Below are positions 24,269-33,335 of a DNA stretch of 34,858 nt, piece after piece. The DNA is from Schleiferilactobacillus perolens DSM 12744. GTDB lineage: Bacteria; Bacillota; Bacilli; Lactobacillales; Lactobacillaceae. A model generated the notes under the pieces. The model did not search any database. It was given only the letters and a program-made list of their open reading frames with translations, and had not been told where the DNA came from. How positions within the stretch are numbered: the first letter of the stretch is position 1; every line of letters starts with the position of its first letter. The DNA is taken from assembly GCF_001435585.1 (NCBI RefSeq), contig NZ_AZEC01000014.1:42963-77820 (forward strand). The letters are read 5' to 3'. The position numbers were made by a program, and so were the translations under genes.

Positions 24269-25159
24269 TTAATGCAATGCCGGGATTTGTTTCTGGAAGG
24301 TAAACTTGCTGGGATCGTCTTGTTGGCGACCCTTTCCTGCTAGTGCACCGATCTTTTGCATGTCATCATCATCCAACGCGAAGTCAAAGACATCGGCGTT
24401 GGCCTTGATGTAATCTTCATGAATTGACTTTGGCAGTGGCAGGAAGCCCTGTTCCAGGCTCCACCGGACTAAGATTTGGGCCGTCGACTTATTGTGCTTT
24501 TTAGCGACAGCAGTTAATGTCTCATCCTTCAACAATTCACCGGTACCCAGTGGTGAATAAGCTTCGTTCAACATGCCGTGAGCGCTATTGTACGCCGTCA
24601 ACTCCGGTTGCGGGGCATATGGATTCAGGAAGATCTGATTGACCATCGGCGGGGTCTTTTGCGTCTTTGCCAGTTCGTTCAAGTGGCGTTCCATATAATT
24701 GGATACCCCAATGGCCCGAGCTTTGCCCAAGTGATAGATGTGTTCCATCGCCCGCCAAGTTTCAGCATTCAGATGCTGCCAATCGTTGTGATGGGCGGCC
24801 GGTTCTGGCCAGTGAATCAAATACAAATCCACATAGTCCAAACCGAGCCGGGTTAAAGAATCTTGAAAGGCACTGAGGACAGCGTCGTAGGAGCCGCGCT
24901 GTTCATTCCACAATTTCGTGGTCACAAATAATTCTTTGCGGGGGACGCCAGAATCAATGATTGCACGACCCACGGCCTCTTCATTACCATACACGGCCGC
25001 AGTATCAATATGCCGATAGCCGGCTGCCAATGCCCACTTCACGGCATTGTATGCATCTTCCGGTTTAGATTGCCAAGTACCAAAACCAATGACTGGGATT
25101 TTCACGCCATTTGTCAGCGTGTATGTATCCGTCAAACTGTGTTTATCAATCGTTGCCAA
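24269..25159 (-). CDS. Aldo/keto reductase (2,5-diketo-D-gluconate reductase-like)
   Basis: A reductase of about 296 residues from the AKR5-like group. The catalytic set is visible: Asp and Tyr in HIDTAAVYGNEEAVG, Lys in LFVTTKLWNE, and His in YLIHWPEP. The C-terminal LPLPKSIHEDYIKANADVFDF forms part of the cofactor site. Members reduce varied aldehydes and ketones with NADPH, so the physiological substrate is open. Two TTG starts are possible: 25159 (AAAGGTGG 7 bases upstream) and 25180 (AAGGA 6 bases upstream). I choose 25159, but the longer form cannot be excluded. It is not closely related to the reductase at 219-1223. Confidence 0.88.
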   Translation of the reverse strand: MATIDKHSLTDTYTLTNGVKIPVIGFGTWQSKPEDAYNAVKWALAAGYRHIDTAAVYGNEEAVGRAIIDSGVPRKELFVTTKLWNEQRGSYDAVLSAFQDSLTRLGLDYVDLYLIHWPEPAAHHNDWQHLNAETWRAMEHIYHLGKARAIGVSNYMERHLNELAKTQKTPPMVNQIFLNPYAPQPELTAYNSAHGMLNEAYSPLGTGELLKDETLTAVAKKHNKSTAQILVRWSLEQGFLPLPKSIHEDYIKANADVFDFALDDDDMQKIGALAGKGRQQDDPSKFTFQKQIPALH

Positions 25160-25285
25160 TGCAATTCCACCTTTCTGCAAAACGCTTCCTTATTAAGTGT
25201 AAGGATAATGGGGAGCGCAAGTCAAGCCGGGGTCAGAAATGATGAGTATCCCTTAACTTTGTTCACTAGTGGACAGTTCTAAAAA

Positions 25286-25317
25286 TTGCAAAATAGCTTA
25301 CTTGAAGTTAGTATAAT
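25286..25317 (+). promoter_or_regulatory. Probable promoter of the LRR surface protein gene
   Basis: A perfect TATAAT lies at 25312-25317. The only recognisable -35-like box, TTGCAA, is 20 bases upstream, longer than ideal, so the promoter may rely on a regulator or on flanking A/T-rich DNA. Confidence 0.45.
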
Positions 25318-25390
25318 AGCGATTACAAAACGTGCTATCGTCACAACAGGAGCCAATATTTGTCATACGGGGTTTTAGGAGGAAACCAAG

Positions 25391-28300
25391 ATGAGCGAAA
25401 CACATGTCCACTTCAAACTGCACAAAGTCAAGAAACACTGGCTGGTCATTGCGGCAAGCGTGACTTTCTCGCTAGCCGCAGCCATGGGAACGACCCGGAT
25501 TGTGCACGGGGATGAGATTAAGGCAGAAAATAACACCGCTACTGTGGATAAGAATGCTGCGACAACACCGAGTGCGACTGTTGCTCTACAGGCGGCAGAG
25601 AATTCGGTTGCGAGTGCAGCGGGTGCTGCTGAAGAAGAAAGCGCAGCGGTACCGGCAAATGCAGCTTCAAATTCTTTGAACACAGTACCAACTCAAACAG
25701 AAGAAACGCCAACACCACCGACACAGACCGCTACCGCCACAACACCGGTCACTTCCGCAACACCGGCAGTGCCAGCGCCGGCGAAAGACACAGCACCAGG
25801 AGCGGACGATCCGGTGAAATCTCCAGAAGCGGTTAAAGAAACAACACCGACCAGTCAAGCTGGAGAATCACTGACTGCGACGACGAGCGCCGCAACACCG
25901 GCACCAAAAACTGACGAAGCAGCGGCCGAACCAGCTAAGCCCGTCGAACCGACCAATACTGCCGCGGCCTTAGCGACTGCAAAAGCCTTAAGCGAACAAG
26001 GCGGCACCTTCCAAGACTGGATCCCGGATGCCAATTTCCGCGATCAAGTCTTGACCGCCTTGCACGCCAATAAACTTTTACCGGCTAATCAAGGCGCCGA
26101 TGCCGTCACGCCGACTATGATTCAAACCCTGGCTTCGCTGCAACTGGGCGATACGATTCCCGCCAAGGCCGCAGACGGAGTGCCAGCCACCGATGTATTA
26201 ACCGCTAATCCCCAAACCAGTGTCAATGACCTCACGGGGATCGGCATGTTCACCGGATTGAAACAGCTGACCCTAACCGATAATGCTTTCAAAACAATTC
26301 CCAAAGAAATTAATCAGTTGACCCAATTGACCGATTTGACGATCACCCGCAATACCCAACTCACCAATATTGAAGATCTGAGCGAGTTGCAAAATGTCAC
26401 CAAGCTAGCCATCACTAACAACAGTCAACTGACCCAGCTGACCCCCACATTGAATGACTTGACCAATGTCACTGGTACTTTGGATCTGCACGGCAACAGT
26501 CTCACTGCCCTCCCCGACCTATCCAATTTGCAAAAGGTGACGACTTTAGATTTAAACAATAACCGACTCACCGATATTAGCGATGGCCATTTGGATCAAC
26601 TGACCAATTTGACCACCTTGAATCTGGGCAGTTACGACGGCGCTAATTACACCGAATTCGTCACTGGTTTAGGCCACGATCTCAACAGTGGCGGAGGCAA
26701 CCTGAGTATGACGGATTTCGTTGACGCAGTCCCGAATCAAGAAAATAATGTCCACCTCGACTACGATCCGACGGTGCAAGCACCAAACATGACGTTAAAG
26801 GACGCCCAGGGCAAACCGACCTACGCGTATCCAAGCGCGTTCACCACGCCGGATAAAGCCCACTATAATCACTTAACCAGTTTGCCGGACAATCTGAGTA
26901 GTTTGGTGAATCTGCAGAAACTGAACTTAATTGGTAATGATTTAACCGATCTACCCAATAGCTTTGCGGCTTTAACTCAGTTGACCGACCTGCGCCTGGG
27001 CAACAACCGCTTCACAGCGATTCCAGCCGCAGTTCAGCAACTGCTCGGCAGCAACCCGCAACTCAATGTCAGCTTCTCCAACTACTTGGCCAATTACCCA
27101 TCCTTTGGTACGTATCGCAACCAGAATGGCATTTTGCAAAGTCAGATTTGGAAGGACGGGAAGTTCCTCATCAATGGTTGGGATCCGGCCCGCGATCAAG
27201 TACTCAGCCAAGTGGTTAAATTTCCCCAACACTATGTGGTCGCCTACAACTCCACAAGCTATACGATCATGAACGGGGCGGTTAATCCATATGTGCCGAC
27301 GGAAAAGATCAATGATTCGCAAATGATTCCCATTGGCGGACTGTTTGGCGCTTACTATCTTGGTCCCGAAGCACTCACGGCTGACCCCAATGCCAAAACC
27401 GGCGTCGTGGTGCAACAGTTCGTTCACTATCCAAATAATATGACTAACGGTACCGACCGCAATGGCAACGCTCGGCAACCGTCTATGAACCCAAACACCT
27501 TTGGCAATGGTTATTATGGCGGCTTGTACGGTGCCACCAACGATGTTCTGACCGTGGGAGAAGCCAATAAAACCAAAGACGCCAATGGCCATGATCTGCC
27601 CCTTTACCCATATCAGGATCCTTATGTGAATAATCCCGCCATTCACGTTTCAGCAACAACTTGGCGGGGCTTGGTGGGAAACACCTTCTATTACATGATC
27701 CTGCTGCCGCGAGACTGGTCACCAGATAAGGATAATCTAGGTAAAACCTATGCGCTTAATTTCAGTATTGGCGGAAAATACCGTGAAAACGCGCCCGATG
27801 GCGGAGCAAGCAATGGGACCGGGATGACGAATGGATTTGTCCAACCGGATGCCACCGGTTACTCGATGGTCGCGACCACCGATGTCACCTTCGTTGAAGA
27901 CGGTGCGCTTTCTGTGACTGCCCGCAATTCTACTGTGGCGCAAGGTCATCCGTGGGACCCCGCGCAAGGTTTCGTCAGTGGGACGCGGAATGATACCAAT
28001 AAAACTACCATTAATAATTGGTATGATACTCAAGGAAAAGCAAATCCTGAACTAGGCGTACAACTGTATGAAGTATTGCCCCAAGGAAATGGGTCTTTAG
28101 CTATTCTGCAGAAGTTCAAAGATGTCACTGACTTTAACCAAAATGCGACGGCCTATCGGTATGCCGATAATCTCCACATGACCTATGCCACGGACACCAA
28201 CGGTAATCGCATTCCGCGATACTATTTCGCCACCTACCAATATTTGGATAAAGAATCCTCGTTAGCCCAAATCGTGATTACTGATCAATCCACACTGTCA

Positions 28301-29323
28301 CTACAAGACTCGCACGCCACTGTGAAGACCCCCTGGCAACTGAGTGATGCCCAATTCAAGGCCACTGATCCGGATGGCCAAACCCCACTCACAGACGCTG
28401 TGGATAACACTACTGACCAAGTGACCATGCAATTTGTCGATGACGCCGATCCAACCGTTGTCTTTAACGATGTCGCGACGTTCAATGCGGGCAAACAAGC
28501 GGGCCACACTTATACTGTGACGGCGAAAACGTACGATTTGCGGGCAGAAACCGGTCTTTCGACCCAGCTCTTCTTCCTGAAAGATGCCGCTGCGAAGATT
28601 ACCGTCGCCAAGGATAAAATCAGCTACACATTAAGTGGTACCGAAAGTAAAGTAGCGGATGGTCAGCCGGCCATTTTGAACCCCGGTCAATACCACGTCA
28701 CCTTATCCACCGGTGAAACATATCAACCCATCACTGGGGACTTGGCCTTCGCTGATGCTTCATCACCCACTGCGCCAGGGACTTATCCGGTAATCTTAAC
28801 CCCCGCTGGCGACACCCATGTGCAAGCTGTGAATCCCGATGCTGAATGGACGAGTGAAACCAGCACAGCGATCTACGTGATCACCCCCGCACCCACCAAG
28901 CCAGAAACACCAGGTGGCGGGTGCACACCGACCACACCGGTTGAACCTGAGAAACCGACGACACCGGTGGAGCCAGAAAAGCCAGTGACCCCAGTGGAGC
29001 CGGAGAAACCGGTTGTGCCGGAAGAGCCCGAGAAGCCGACTGAACCGGCCAAACCAGTGCCGCCAACCGAACCCGAGGACGGTAAAGTGCCGGAGGTGAC
29101 CAGGGAATCGCATATCAAAACACCTAATGTGCCTGTGATCATTGGCAAGCCTGGTCTCACTAAAACCAGATCAGTTATGCCCCATACCCTGAACCTTGCC
29201 ACGCAAGTCGGCATGCTGCCACAAACCGATGAGAAGTCTTCCGGGTGGTTAGCTGTTTTTGGAATGATTATCAGTTTACTCGCTGGATGGAGATTTGTAC
29301 GGCACCACGACGAAAAAGAGTAA
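25391..29323 (+). CDS. Wall-anchored leucine-rich-repeat surface protein
   Basis: A 1310-residue adhesin-like surface protein. The signal peptide (about 1-41) carries a KxYKxGKxW-like motif (FKLHKVKKHWLVIAASVTF). A Thr/Ala/Pro-rich stalk spans about 45-195, then comes an LRR cap (IPDANFRDQVLTAL) and leucine-rich repeats at about 270-570 (for example LTTLDLNNNRLTDIS, LQKLNLIGNDLTDLP). A large unrecognised beta-rich central part follows (about 580-1060), then an MBG-like beta domain before about 1170. A proline-rich wall spanner has PVEPEKPxxP repeats. The sorting signal starts with LPQTDE at 1276-1281, then a hydrophobic helix and RHHDEKE. LPQTxE is the sortase form typical of Lactiplantibacillus and relatives. 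ATG 25391 has AGGAGG 9 bases upstream. Confidence 0.93.
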   Translation: MSETHVHFKLHKVKKHWLVIAASVTFSLAAAMGTTRIVHGDEIKAENNTATVDKNAATTPSATVALQAAENSVASAAGAAEEESAAVPANAASNSLNTVPTQTEETPTPPTQTATATTPVTSATPAVPAPAKDTAPGADDPVKSPEAVKETTPTSQAGESLTATTSAATPAPKTDEAAAEPAKPVEPTNTAAALATAKALSEQGGTFQDWIPDANFRDQVLTALHANKLLPANQGADAVTPTMIQTLASLQLGDTIPAKAADGVPATDVLTANPQTSVNDLTGIGMFTGLKQLTLTDNAFKTIPKEINQLTQLTDLTITRNTQLTNIEDLSELQNVTKLAITNNSQLTQLTPTLNDLTNVTGTLDLHGNSLTALPDLSNLQKVTTLDLNNNRLTDISDGHLDQLTNLTTLNLGSYDGANYTEFVTGLGHDLNSGGGNLSMTDFVDAVPNQENNVHLDYDPTVQAPNMTLKDAQGKPTYAYPSAFTTPDKAHYNHLTSLPDNLSSLVNLQKLNLIGNDLTDLPNSFAALTQLTDLRLGNNRFTAIPAAVQQLLGSNPQLNVSFSNYLANYPSFGTYRNQNGILQSQIWKDGKFLINGWDPARDQVLSQVVKFPQHYVVAYNSTSYTIMNGAVNPYVPTEKINDSQMIPIGGLFGAYYLGPEALTADPNAKTGVVVQQFVHYPNNMTNGTDRNGNARQPSMNPNTFGNGYYGGLYGATNDVLTVGEANKTKDANGHDLPLYPYQDPYVNNPAIHVSATTWRGLVGNTFYYMILLPRDWSPDKDNLGKTYALNFSIGGKYRENAPDGGASNGTGMTNGFVQPDATGYSMVATTDVTFVEDGALSVTARNSTVAQGHPWDPAQGFVSGTRNDTNKTTINNWYDTQGKANPELGVQLYEVLPQGNGSLAILQKFKDVTDFNQNATAYRYADNLHMTYATDTNGNRIPRYYFATYQYLDKESSLAQIVITDQSTLSLQDSHATVKTPWQLSDAQFKATDPDGQTPLTDAVDNTTDQVTMQFVDDADPTVVFNDVATFNAGKQAGHTYTVTAKTYDLRAETGLSTQLFFLKDAAAKITVAKDKISYTLSGTESKVADGQPAILNPGQYHVTLSTGETYQPITGDLAFADASSPTAPGTYPVILTPAGDTHVQAVNPDAEWTSETSTAIYVITPAPTKPETPGGGCTPTTPVEPEKPTTPVEPEKPVTPVEPEKPVVPEEPEKPTEPAKPVPPTEPEDGKVPEVTRESHIKTPNVPVIIGKPGLTKTRSVMPHTLNLATQVGMLPQTDEKSSGWLAVFGMIISLLAGWRFVRHHDEKE

Positions 29324-29341
29324 TCGCCTAATTAACCATGC

Positions 29342-29367
29342 GGGATGCGTCATTGCATCCCATTTTT
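29342..29367 (+). terminator. Terminator after the LRR surface protein gene
   Basis: GGGATGC pairs with GCATCCC around a 6-base loop, followed by ATTTTT. It lies 18 bases after the stop codon. Confidence 0.8.
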
Positions 29368-29423
29368 ACACCCAGAAATGGTAAAATGTGAAAGTACGTC
29401 ACATGAAGAAAGACTGGGAGAAT

Positions 29424-30488
29424 ATGACACATTGGATTACTCGAATAGTCGAACAACCGACCATGGATGCCACCTCTGCTTCCAAGGCAGACGTAGCCAC
29501 AATTGGCCGTCAAGTGAGCTATGAATGGCTTAACATTTATCATTATGATGGTGCTTACGAATCAGATCAGGCAATGTTCTCGCGGATTGACGGGATTACG
29601 GCGGCAGTAAAGCGAGGTGATTTGGTCGTATATCAATACCCCACTTTGAATGGCCCGCGATTTGAAACTTCATTCATTGATCGGATGAATTCGCGTGGTG
29701 TCAATGTGGTAATTTTTATTCACGATGTCGAAAACTTACGGGGCAGCAATATAACCATGTCAGGTTTTGATGAATATGGCTACTTTAACAAAGCTACTGC
29801 ACTCATCGTGCATAATCCTATCATGGCCACCGCATTGCAAAAGCATGGGGTCTCCAAACCAATGATACCGTTGTATATGTTTGATATCATCGACAATAGC
29901 CAACCACAAAACATACCGTCGCGACAACTCGTATTTGCTGGAAATATTAATAAATCTCCCTTTCTAGGTGATTGGCCATATGACACGCCCATCAAAGTTT
30001 TTGGGGTGGCATCATTTAGTGATCTTAGATCTAAATTAGGGAACAACCCCAGTGTTGATTACCGAGGTGCATTGTATCGAGACAAGCTTAACGAAGCGAT
30101 CGGTAATGGTCTTGGCCTCGTATGGGATGTGAATACTCGTGATGGTAATTATGCGACCTATGCTCAGTATAATAATCCCTACAAGCTTTCTTTCTATTTG
30201 AGCCACGCCATTCCCGTTATTCTCTCTCGTGATGCTGCTCCCGCCAAATTCATCACTGAGAATCGTCTCGGCTTTGCATTGAATGAACTGAATGACATTG
30301 ATTCTTTGATGGATAGGCTTACAGATAAAGAACTGGCCGATGTGACTACCAACGTCTATCGTTTATCAGCATTACTTCATACTGGGTACTTTACTAAACG
30401 AGCACTATTAGCCGCCGAGCAAGCGGTCTATTTTCGATCACTGCAACCGCTTGTTAATTTGATTGAAAAGAGGAATGACCTTGCGTAA
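29424..30488 (+). CDS. Gtf3-like glycosyltransferase (first of a tandem pair)
   Basis: A 354-residue cytosolic glycosyltransferase resembling the Gtf3 / galactofuranosyltransferase-like family. Gtf3 adds the second sugar in streptococcal serine-rich adhesin glycosylation. Relevant segments: ESDQAMFSRIDGITAAVKRGDLVVYQYPT, VNVVIFIHDVENLRG, LVFAGNINKSPFL (start of the C-terminal Rossmann-like half), VDYRGALYRDKL and NNPYKLSFYLSHAIPVI. The last is the usual donor-binding region with a conserved N-P-x-K. I take the ATG at 29424 because the protein then begins like its tandem partner (MTHWITRI against MRKWITRI); ATGs at 29388 and 29403 are alternatives. Its neighbours are two large surface proteins. 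Confidence 0.8.
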   Translation: MTHWITRIVEQPTMDATSASKADVATIGRQVSYEWLNIYHYDGAYESDQAMFSRIDGITAAVKRGDLVVYQYPTLNGPRFETSFIDRMNSRGVNVVIFIHDVENLRGSNITMSGFDEYGYFNKATALIVHNPIMATALQKHGVSKPMIPLYMFDIIDNSQPQNIPSRQLVFAGNINKSPFLGDWPYDTPIKVFGVASFSDLRSKLGNNPSVDYRGALYRDKLNEAIGNGLGLVWDVNTRDGNYATYAQYNNPYKLSFYLSHAIPVILSRDAAPAKFITENRLGFALNELNDIDSLMDRLTDKELADVTTNVYRLSALLHTGYFTKRALLAAEQAVYFRSLQPLVNLIEKRNDLA

Positions 30489-31527
30489 ATGGATAACCCG
30501 AATCATTCAGGGTACTTCGGTGGATGCGACCGCTCAAGCCAAGGATGATATCGCTGATATTGGTGAAAAGAATGGATACTCTCCGCTTCACATTTTTCGA
30601 TATGATAGTGCCTATGAATCAAATCAAGCCATCCAATCACGGATTGATGGCATCACTGCGGCAGTGGCTCAAGGCGACCTGATCGTCTACCAGTATCCCG
30701 CTTTGATTAGTCCGCGCTTTGACCGATTCTTCCTGGATCAAATGCACCGTCGTGGCGCAAAAGTAGTTTTACTAATCCACGATGTTGAACTGCTGCGGGG
30801 AACGAATTCTGGTGTCAGCATTGATGAGATTCCCTACTTTAATGATGCAGACGTCTTGATTATTCACAATCCGACCATGGGTAGGAAGTTGCAAGAACTG
30901 GGTGTCAAAACACCCATGGTTTCCCAGTATTTGTTAGACTACCTAGATGACCACCACGACTGGAGGCGTCTGTTCACTGCCCCGGCAGAATTCACTAAGA
31001 CACTCGTACTATCAGGAAATCTATTCAAGTCAATGTATCTTACTGATTGGAATCAGGAAACCCCAATTACTGTGTTTGGAATCGCAGACGACAACATCAA
31101 AAATAGGCTGAACGATAATCCGCAAGTTGATTATCGCGGTTCGTTCTGGCGTGACGATCTCATCAACAAACTGCCAAAGGCATTTGGACTTGCATGGGAT
31201 AGTGACTCGAACATGGGCAATTACGGCAGTTATACTCGTTTCAACCATCCCCATAAATTGTCCCTTTACCTTTCACATGGAATGCCAGTGATTGTATGGG
31301 ATCAATCGGCAGTGGCGCCATTTGTAAAAGCTAATCATTTGGGAATAACCATCAGCAGTTTAGATGAAATTGATGAACTGATCAAGAATATTTCCGATGA
31401 ACAGATAAACGACATGTTGACCCACGTCAATAATATGGGGGTTCTTCTGCGGGACGGTTATTTCACAACTCGAGCATTGATTGGGGCAGAACAACAGACA
31501 TTTTATGGTGACATCACTTTCCGATAA
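30481..31527 (+). CDS. Gtf3-like glycosyltransferase (second of a tandem pair)
   Basis: A 348-residue paralogue of the preceding gene, with the same blocks: ESNQAIQSRIDGITAAVAQGDLIVYQYPAL, AKVVLLIHDVELLRG, VDYRGSFWRDDL, NHPHKLSLYLSHGMPVIVW. The start is TTG 30481 with AGAGG 8 bases upstream, and it overlaps the end of the first gene by 8 bases, so the two are coupled. The pair looks like an old tandem duplication: conserved in the core but diverged in the loop after the HDVExLRG motif and in the middle (DYLDDHHDWRRLFTAPAEF is extra here). Different acceptors or donors are plausible. Confidence 0.82.
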   Translation: MRKWITRIIQGTSVDATAQAKDDIADIGEKNGYSPLHIFRYDSAYESNQAIQSRIDGITAAVAQGDLIVYQYPALISPRFDRFFLDQMHRRGAKVVLLIHDVELLRGTNSGVSIDEIPYFNDADVLIIHNPTMGRKLQELGVKTPMVSQYLLDYLDDHHDWRRLFTAPAEFTKTLVLSGNLFKSMYLTDWNQETPITVFGIADDNIKNRLNDNPQVDYRGSFWRDDLINKLPKAFGLAWDSDSNMGNYGSYTRFNHPHKLSLYLSHGMPVIVWDQSAVAPFVKANHLGITISSLDEIDELIKNISDEQINDMLTHVNNMGVLLRDGYFTTRALIGAEQQTFYGDITFR

Positions 31528-31570
31528 TTATCCGGATTTCCATACAGTAAATACACGTCTGTCAACACAA

Positions 31571-31614
31571 AGCGACGCCCATCTTTGTCGGAAAGATGAG
31601 CGTCGCTAATTTTT
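31571..31614 (+). terminator. Terminator after the glycosyltransferase pair
   Basis: AGCGACGC pairs with GCGTCGCT, with an inner ATCTTT/AAAGAT stem, followed by AATTTTT. Confidence 0.88.
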
Positions 31615-31878
31615 ACGATTGTTTTGTCCAGACGTTTTCAACAAAACATTTTTATTTGCTCGACATGTACGAACAAGAGTATCTGAACCATTTTAGACAC
31701 ATTGCATCTTCTCCGAACAATGACGCATTTTGTGTGGCGCGCAGATTGTCCTATTCAAATGGGCCGTGTTGGATTCAGTTGTTCGTTGCTTATTTCAAGT
31801 TCTCAGAAAAAATGGATAATTCTGCCCAATGGAGAATTCTAATCTTGTTTCTGTGTGAGGACAAGAAACTCACGATTA
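31615..31878. other. AT-rich gap without a supported gene
   Basis: The stretch lies between the glycosyltransferase terminator and the 3' end of the TIR gene. A plus-strand frame of 107 codons opens inside the terminator, but it has no ribosome site and an implausible composition. I see no other signal. Confidence 0.5.
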
Positions 31879-32550
31879 TTAAAGCTTTGTTACATCAGCT
31901 TCAATTCCTAGTGGCTTGAGTTCTTTCAGGAAAAGCACTCCCACATCCTTCGGTATATCACTCTTAAAAGGTAGATAAATAAGGCCCGCAATATCAGACG
32001 GCTTTTCAAAATCAGTTTGATCCTTGACAAAAATGAAAACTCTTCGACGGCCAAACTTTGCCAGTAACATTCCCATTTCTAGAACTACATTCTGCCGTGC
32101 TCGGCCCATAGCACCGTGCTCATCTGACTTAGAATAGCCAACATCGTCTGGAGTCAATAAGACCACCCCAAATGAGGCCTTATCAACATTGTTTTCCAAT
32201 TTTTCGATCACAGTTTGGCCCTCAGACGCAACCTTGTCTAAAATTATTGGCTTGAAGTCCAGATCTTTCAACATGTATTCTAGTTGTTTCCTAGAATCAT
32301 TATCGTGTCCGTAAACCACGAATACGTTTCGATTCAAAGATCCTCTCTTTCCAGCTAAAATTTTACCTCTCCACACCGAATTATCTATACCATCTTTGTC
32401 TTTTCCTTGAACAGTAAGTGAACCAGTTTGGAAAGCATTAACGATCAAGCCGTTCGTTAACTTTAGTTGTGTTGAATTACCCTTGTTTTCTTCGCTTTTA
32501 ATTTCGAGTTTTAACTCCCGTAACCGGCTTTTCACTTCATCAATATTCAT
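31879..32550 (-). CDS. TIR-like nucleotide-binding protein, probable defence effector
   Basis: A 223-residue protein whose residues about 75-220 match the bacterial TIR-like family found in Cap12/TIR-STING and related anti-phage effectors (NAD-degrading TIRs). Seen: NVFVVYGHDNDSRKQLEYML, the turn ASEGQTVIEKLE, VVLLTPDDVGYSK, and RARQNVVLEMGMLL with the expected catalytic Glu158; SDIAGLIYLPF follows. Residues about 28-50 (LTNGLIVNAFQTGSLTVQGK) resemble the TBP-like fold of RNase HIII N termini, which may sense nucleic acid (inference). ATG 32550 has GGGGTG 6 bases upstream. No cyclase, STING or Thoeris partner is in the window. The gene is visibly more AT-rich than the housekeeping genes, in line with acquisition. 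Confidence 0.85.
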   Translation of the reverse strand: MNIDEVKSRLRELKLEIKSEENKGNSTQLKLTNGLIVNAFQTGSLTVQGKDKDGIDNSVWRGKILAGKRGSLNRNVFVVYGHDNDSRKQLEYMLKDLDFKPIILDKVASEGQTVIEKLENNVDKASFGVVLLTPDDVGYSKSDEHGAMGRARQNVVLEMGMLLAKFGRRRVFIFVKDQTDFEKPSDIAGLIYLPFKSDIPKDVGVLFLKELKPLGIEADVTKL

Positions 32551-32609
32551 TTTATTCACCCCAAAATTATCATACCTGTTTTGTTCACGAGTTGCCACAA
32601 CAATCACAA

Positions 32610-33250
32610 AAAGTTCTCGGTAATTATAATGGATGACTTGTGTGGTCTACTGACTGGATAGTTAAGAGTCGTTGCAGCTGAACAGGTTTTACTGCATCAT
32701 GATTAGTGAACCCTCGCAAACGACCGTTATCAATCCATTTGTGCAGCAGTAAAACCCCACCATCATCCTACATAGAGTGCTTTGAACCAATCTTTTCCGC
32801 TTGCACTGAATAAGTAAAGTGCTTGATCATAATAATTTACCGCGAGTTATTCTTTCACCACTGCAGCGAGCCCCATCGATTCCTCGGTATGAGTCAGCCC
32901 CGCCGCATATCAGATAAGTCTAGCGAATATCAACGAGCATCTGTGATCCCGACCTTTAATACTGCATCACGACTATTTTCCGGATATGGTTATACGCGAT
33001 GATCGTCTCGTCAAAGGCGTCCTCAATGTAAAGTGTTCTGGTAGTGTATTTACGCGCCAACCTGACCATTCATATTGATGTAAACAACATTCTGTTTTTT
33101 ATATAAAAGTCACCTCACCAATTATCTGATGAGGCAATCATACTGCTTGTTGTGGCGACTTCGGGGCGTCAGTTATTTGGTGCTTACGTTCTGACTACTA
33201 TGGCCTAAAGTGAACTTTTACCACCAAGTTAGCGCTCCATGCCGGGTGCA
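32610..33250. other. Intergenic stretch with decayed coding fragments
   Basis: No intact gene is seen. On the complement two fragments in adjacent frames abut: 32846-32767 (LAVNYYDQALYLFSASGKDW.. ending YVG then TGA) and 32767-32624 (DDGGVLLLHKWIDNGRLRG.. ending at TAA). A further open frame of 37 codons lies at 33069-32956 (TLYIEDAFDETIIAYNHI in its middle), without a ribosome site. These look like remains of one or more inactivated genes that I cannot identify. Confidence 0.45.
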
Positions 33251-33254
33251 TTGC

Positions 33255-33299
33255 AAAAAGAGCTTATCTCCCATTGTTTCGGGAGATAAGCTCTTTTTT
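33255..33299. terminator. Bidirectional strong terminator after the serine-rich surface protein gene
   Basis: AAAAAGAGCTTATCTCCC pairs with GGGAGATAAGCTCTTTTT around an 8-base loop, with T-runs on both strands. It lies 37 bases beyond the stop of the minus-strand gene. Confidence 0.9.
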
Positions 33300-33335
33300 G
33301 TGTTCCTAGGTGTCTGTATCTGTACTTTTGTCGAT

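Noticed and set aside
28930-29070. Short direct repeats near the end of the LRR gene
   Set aside because: They encode the PVEPEKP wall-spanning segment and are ordinary coding repeats.
31596-31919. 107-codon plus-strand frame after the glycosyltransferases
   Set aside because: It begins inside the terminator stem, has no ribosome site at any internal start, and overlaps the TIR gene 3' end on the opposite strand.
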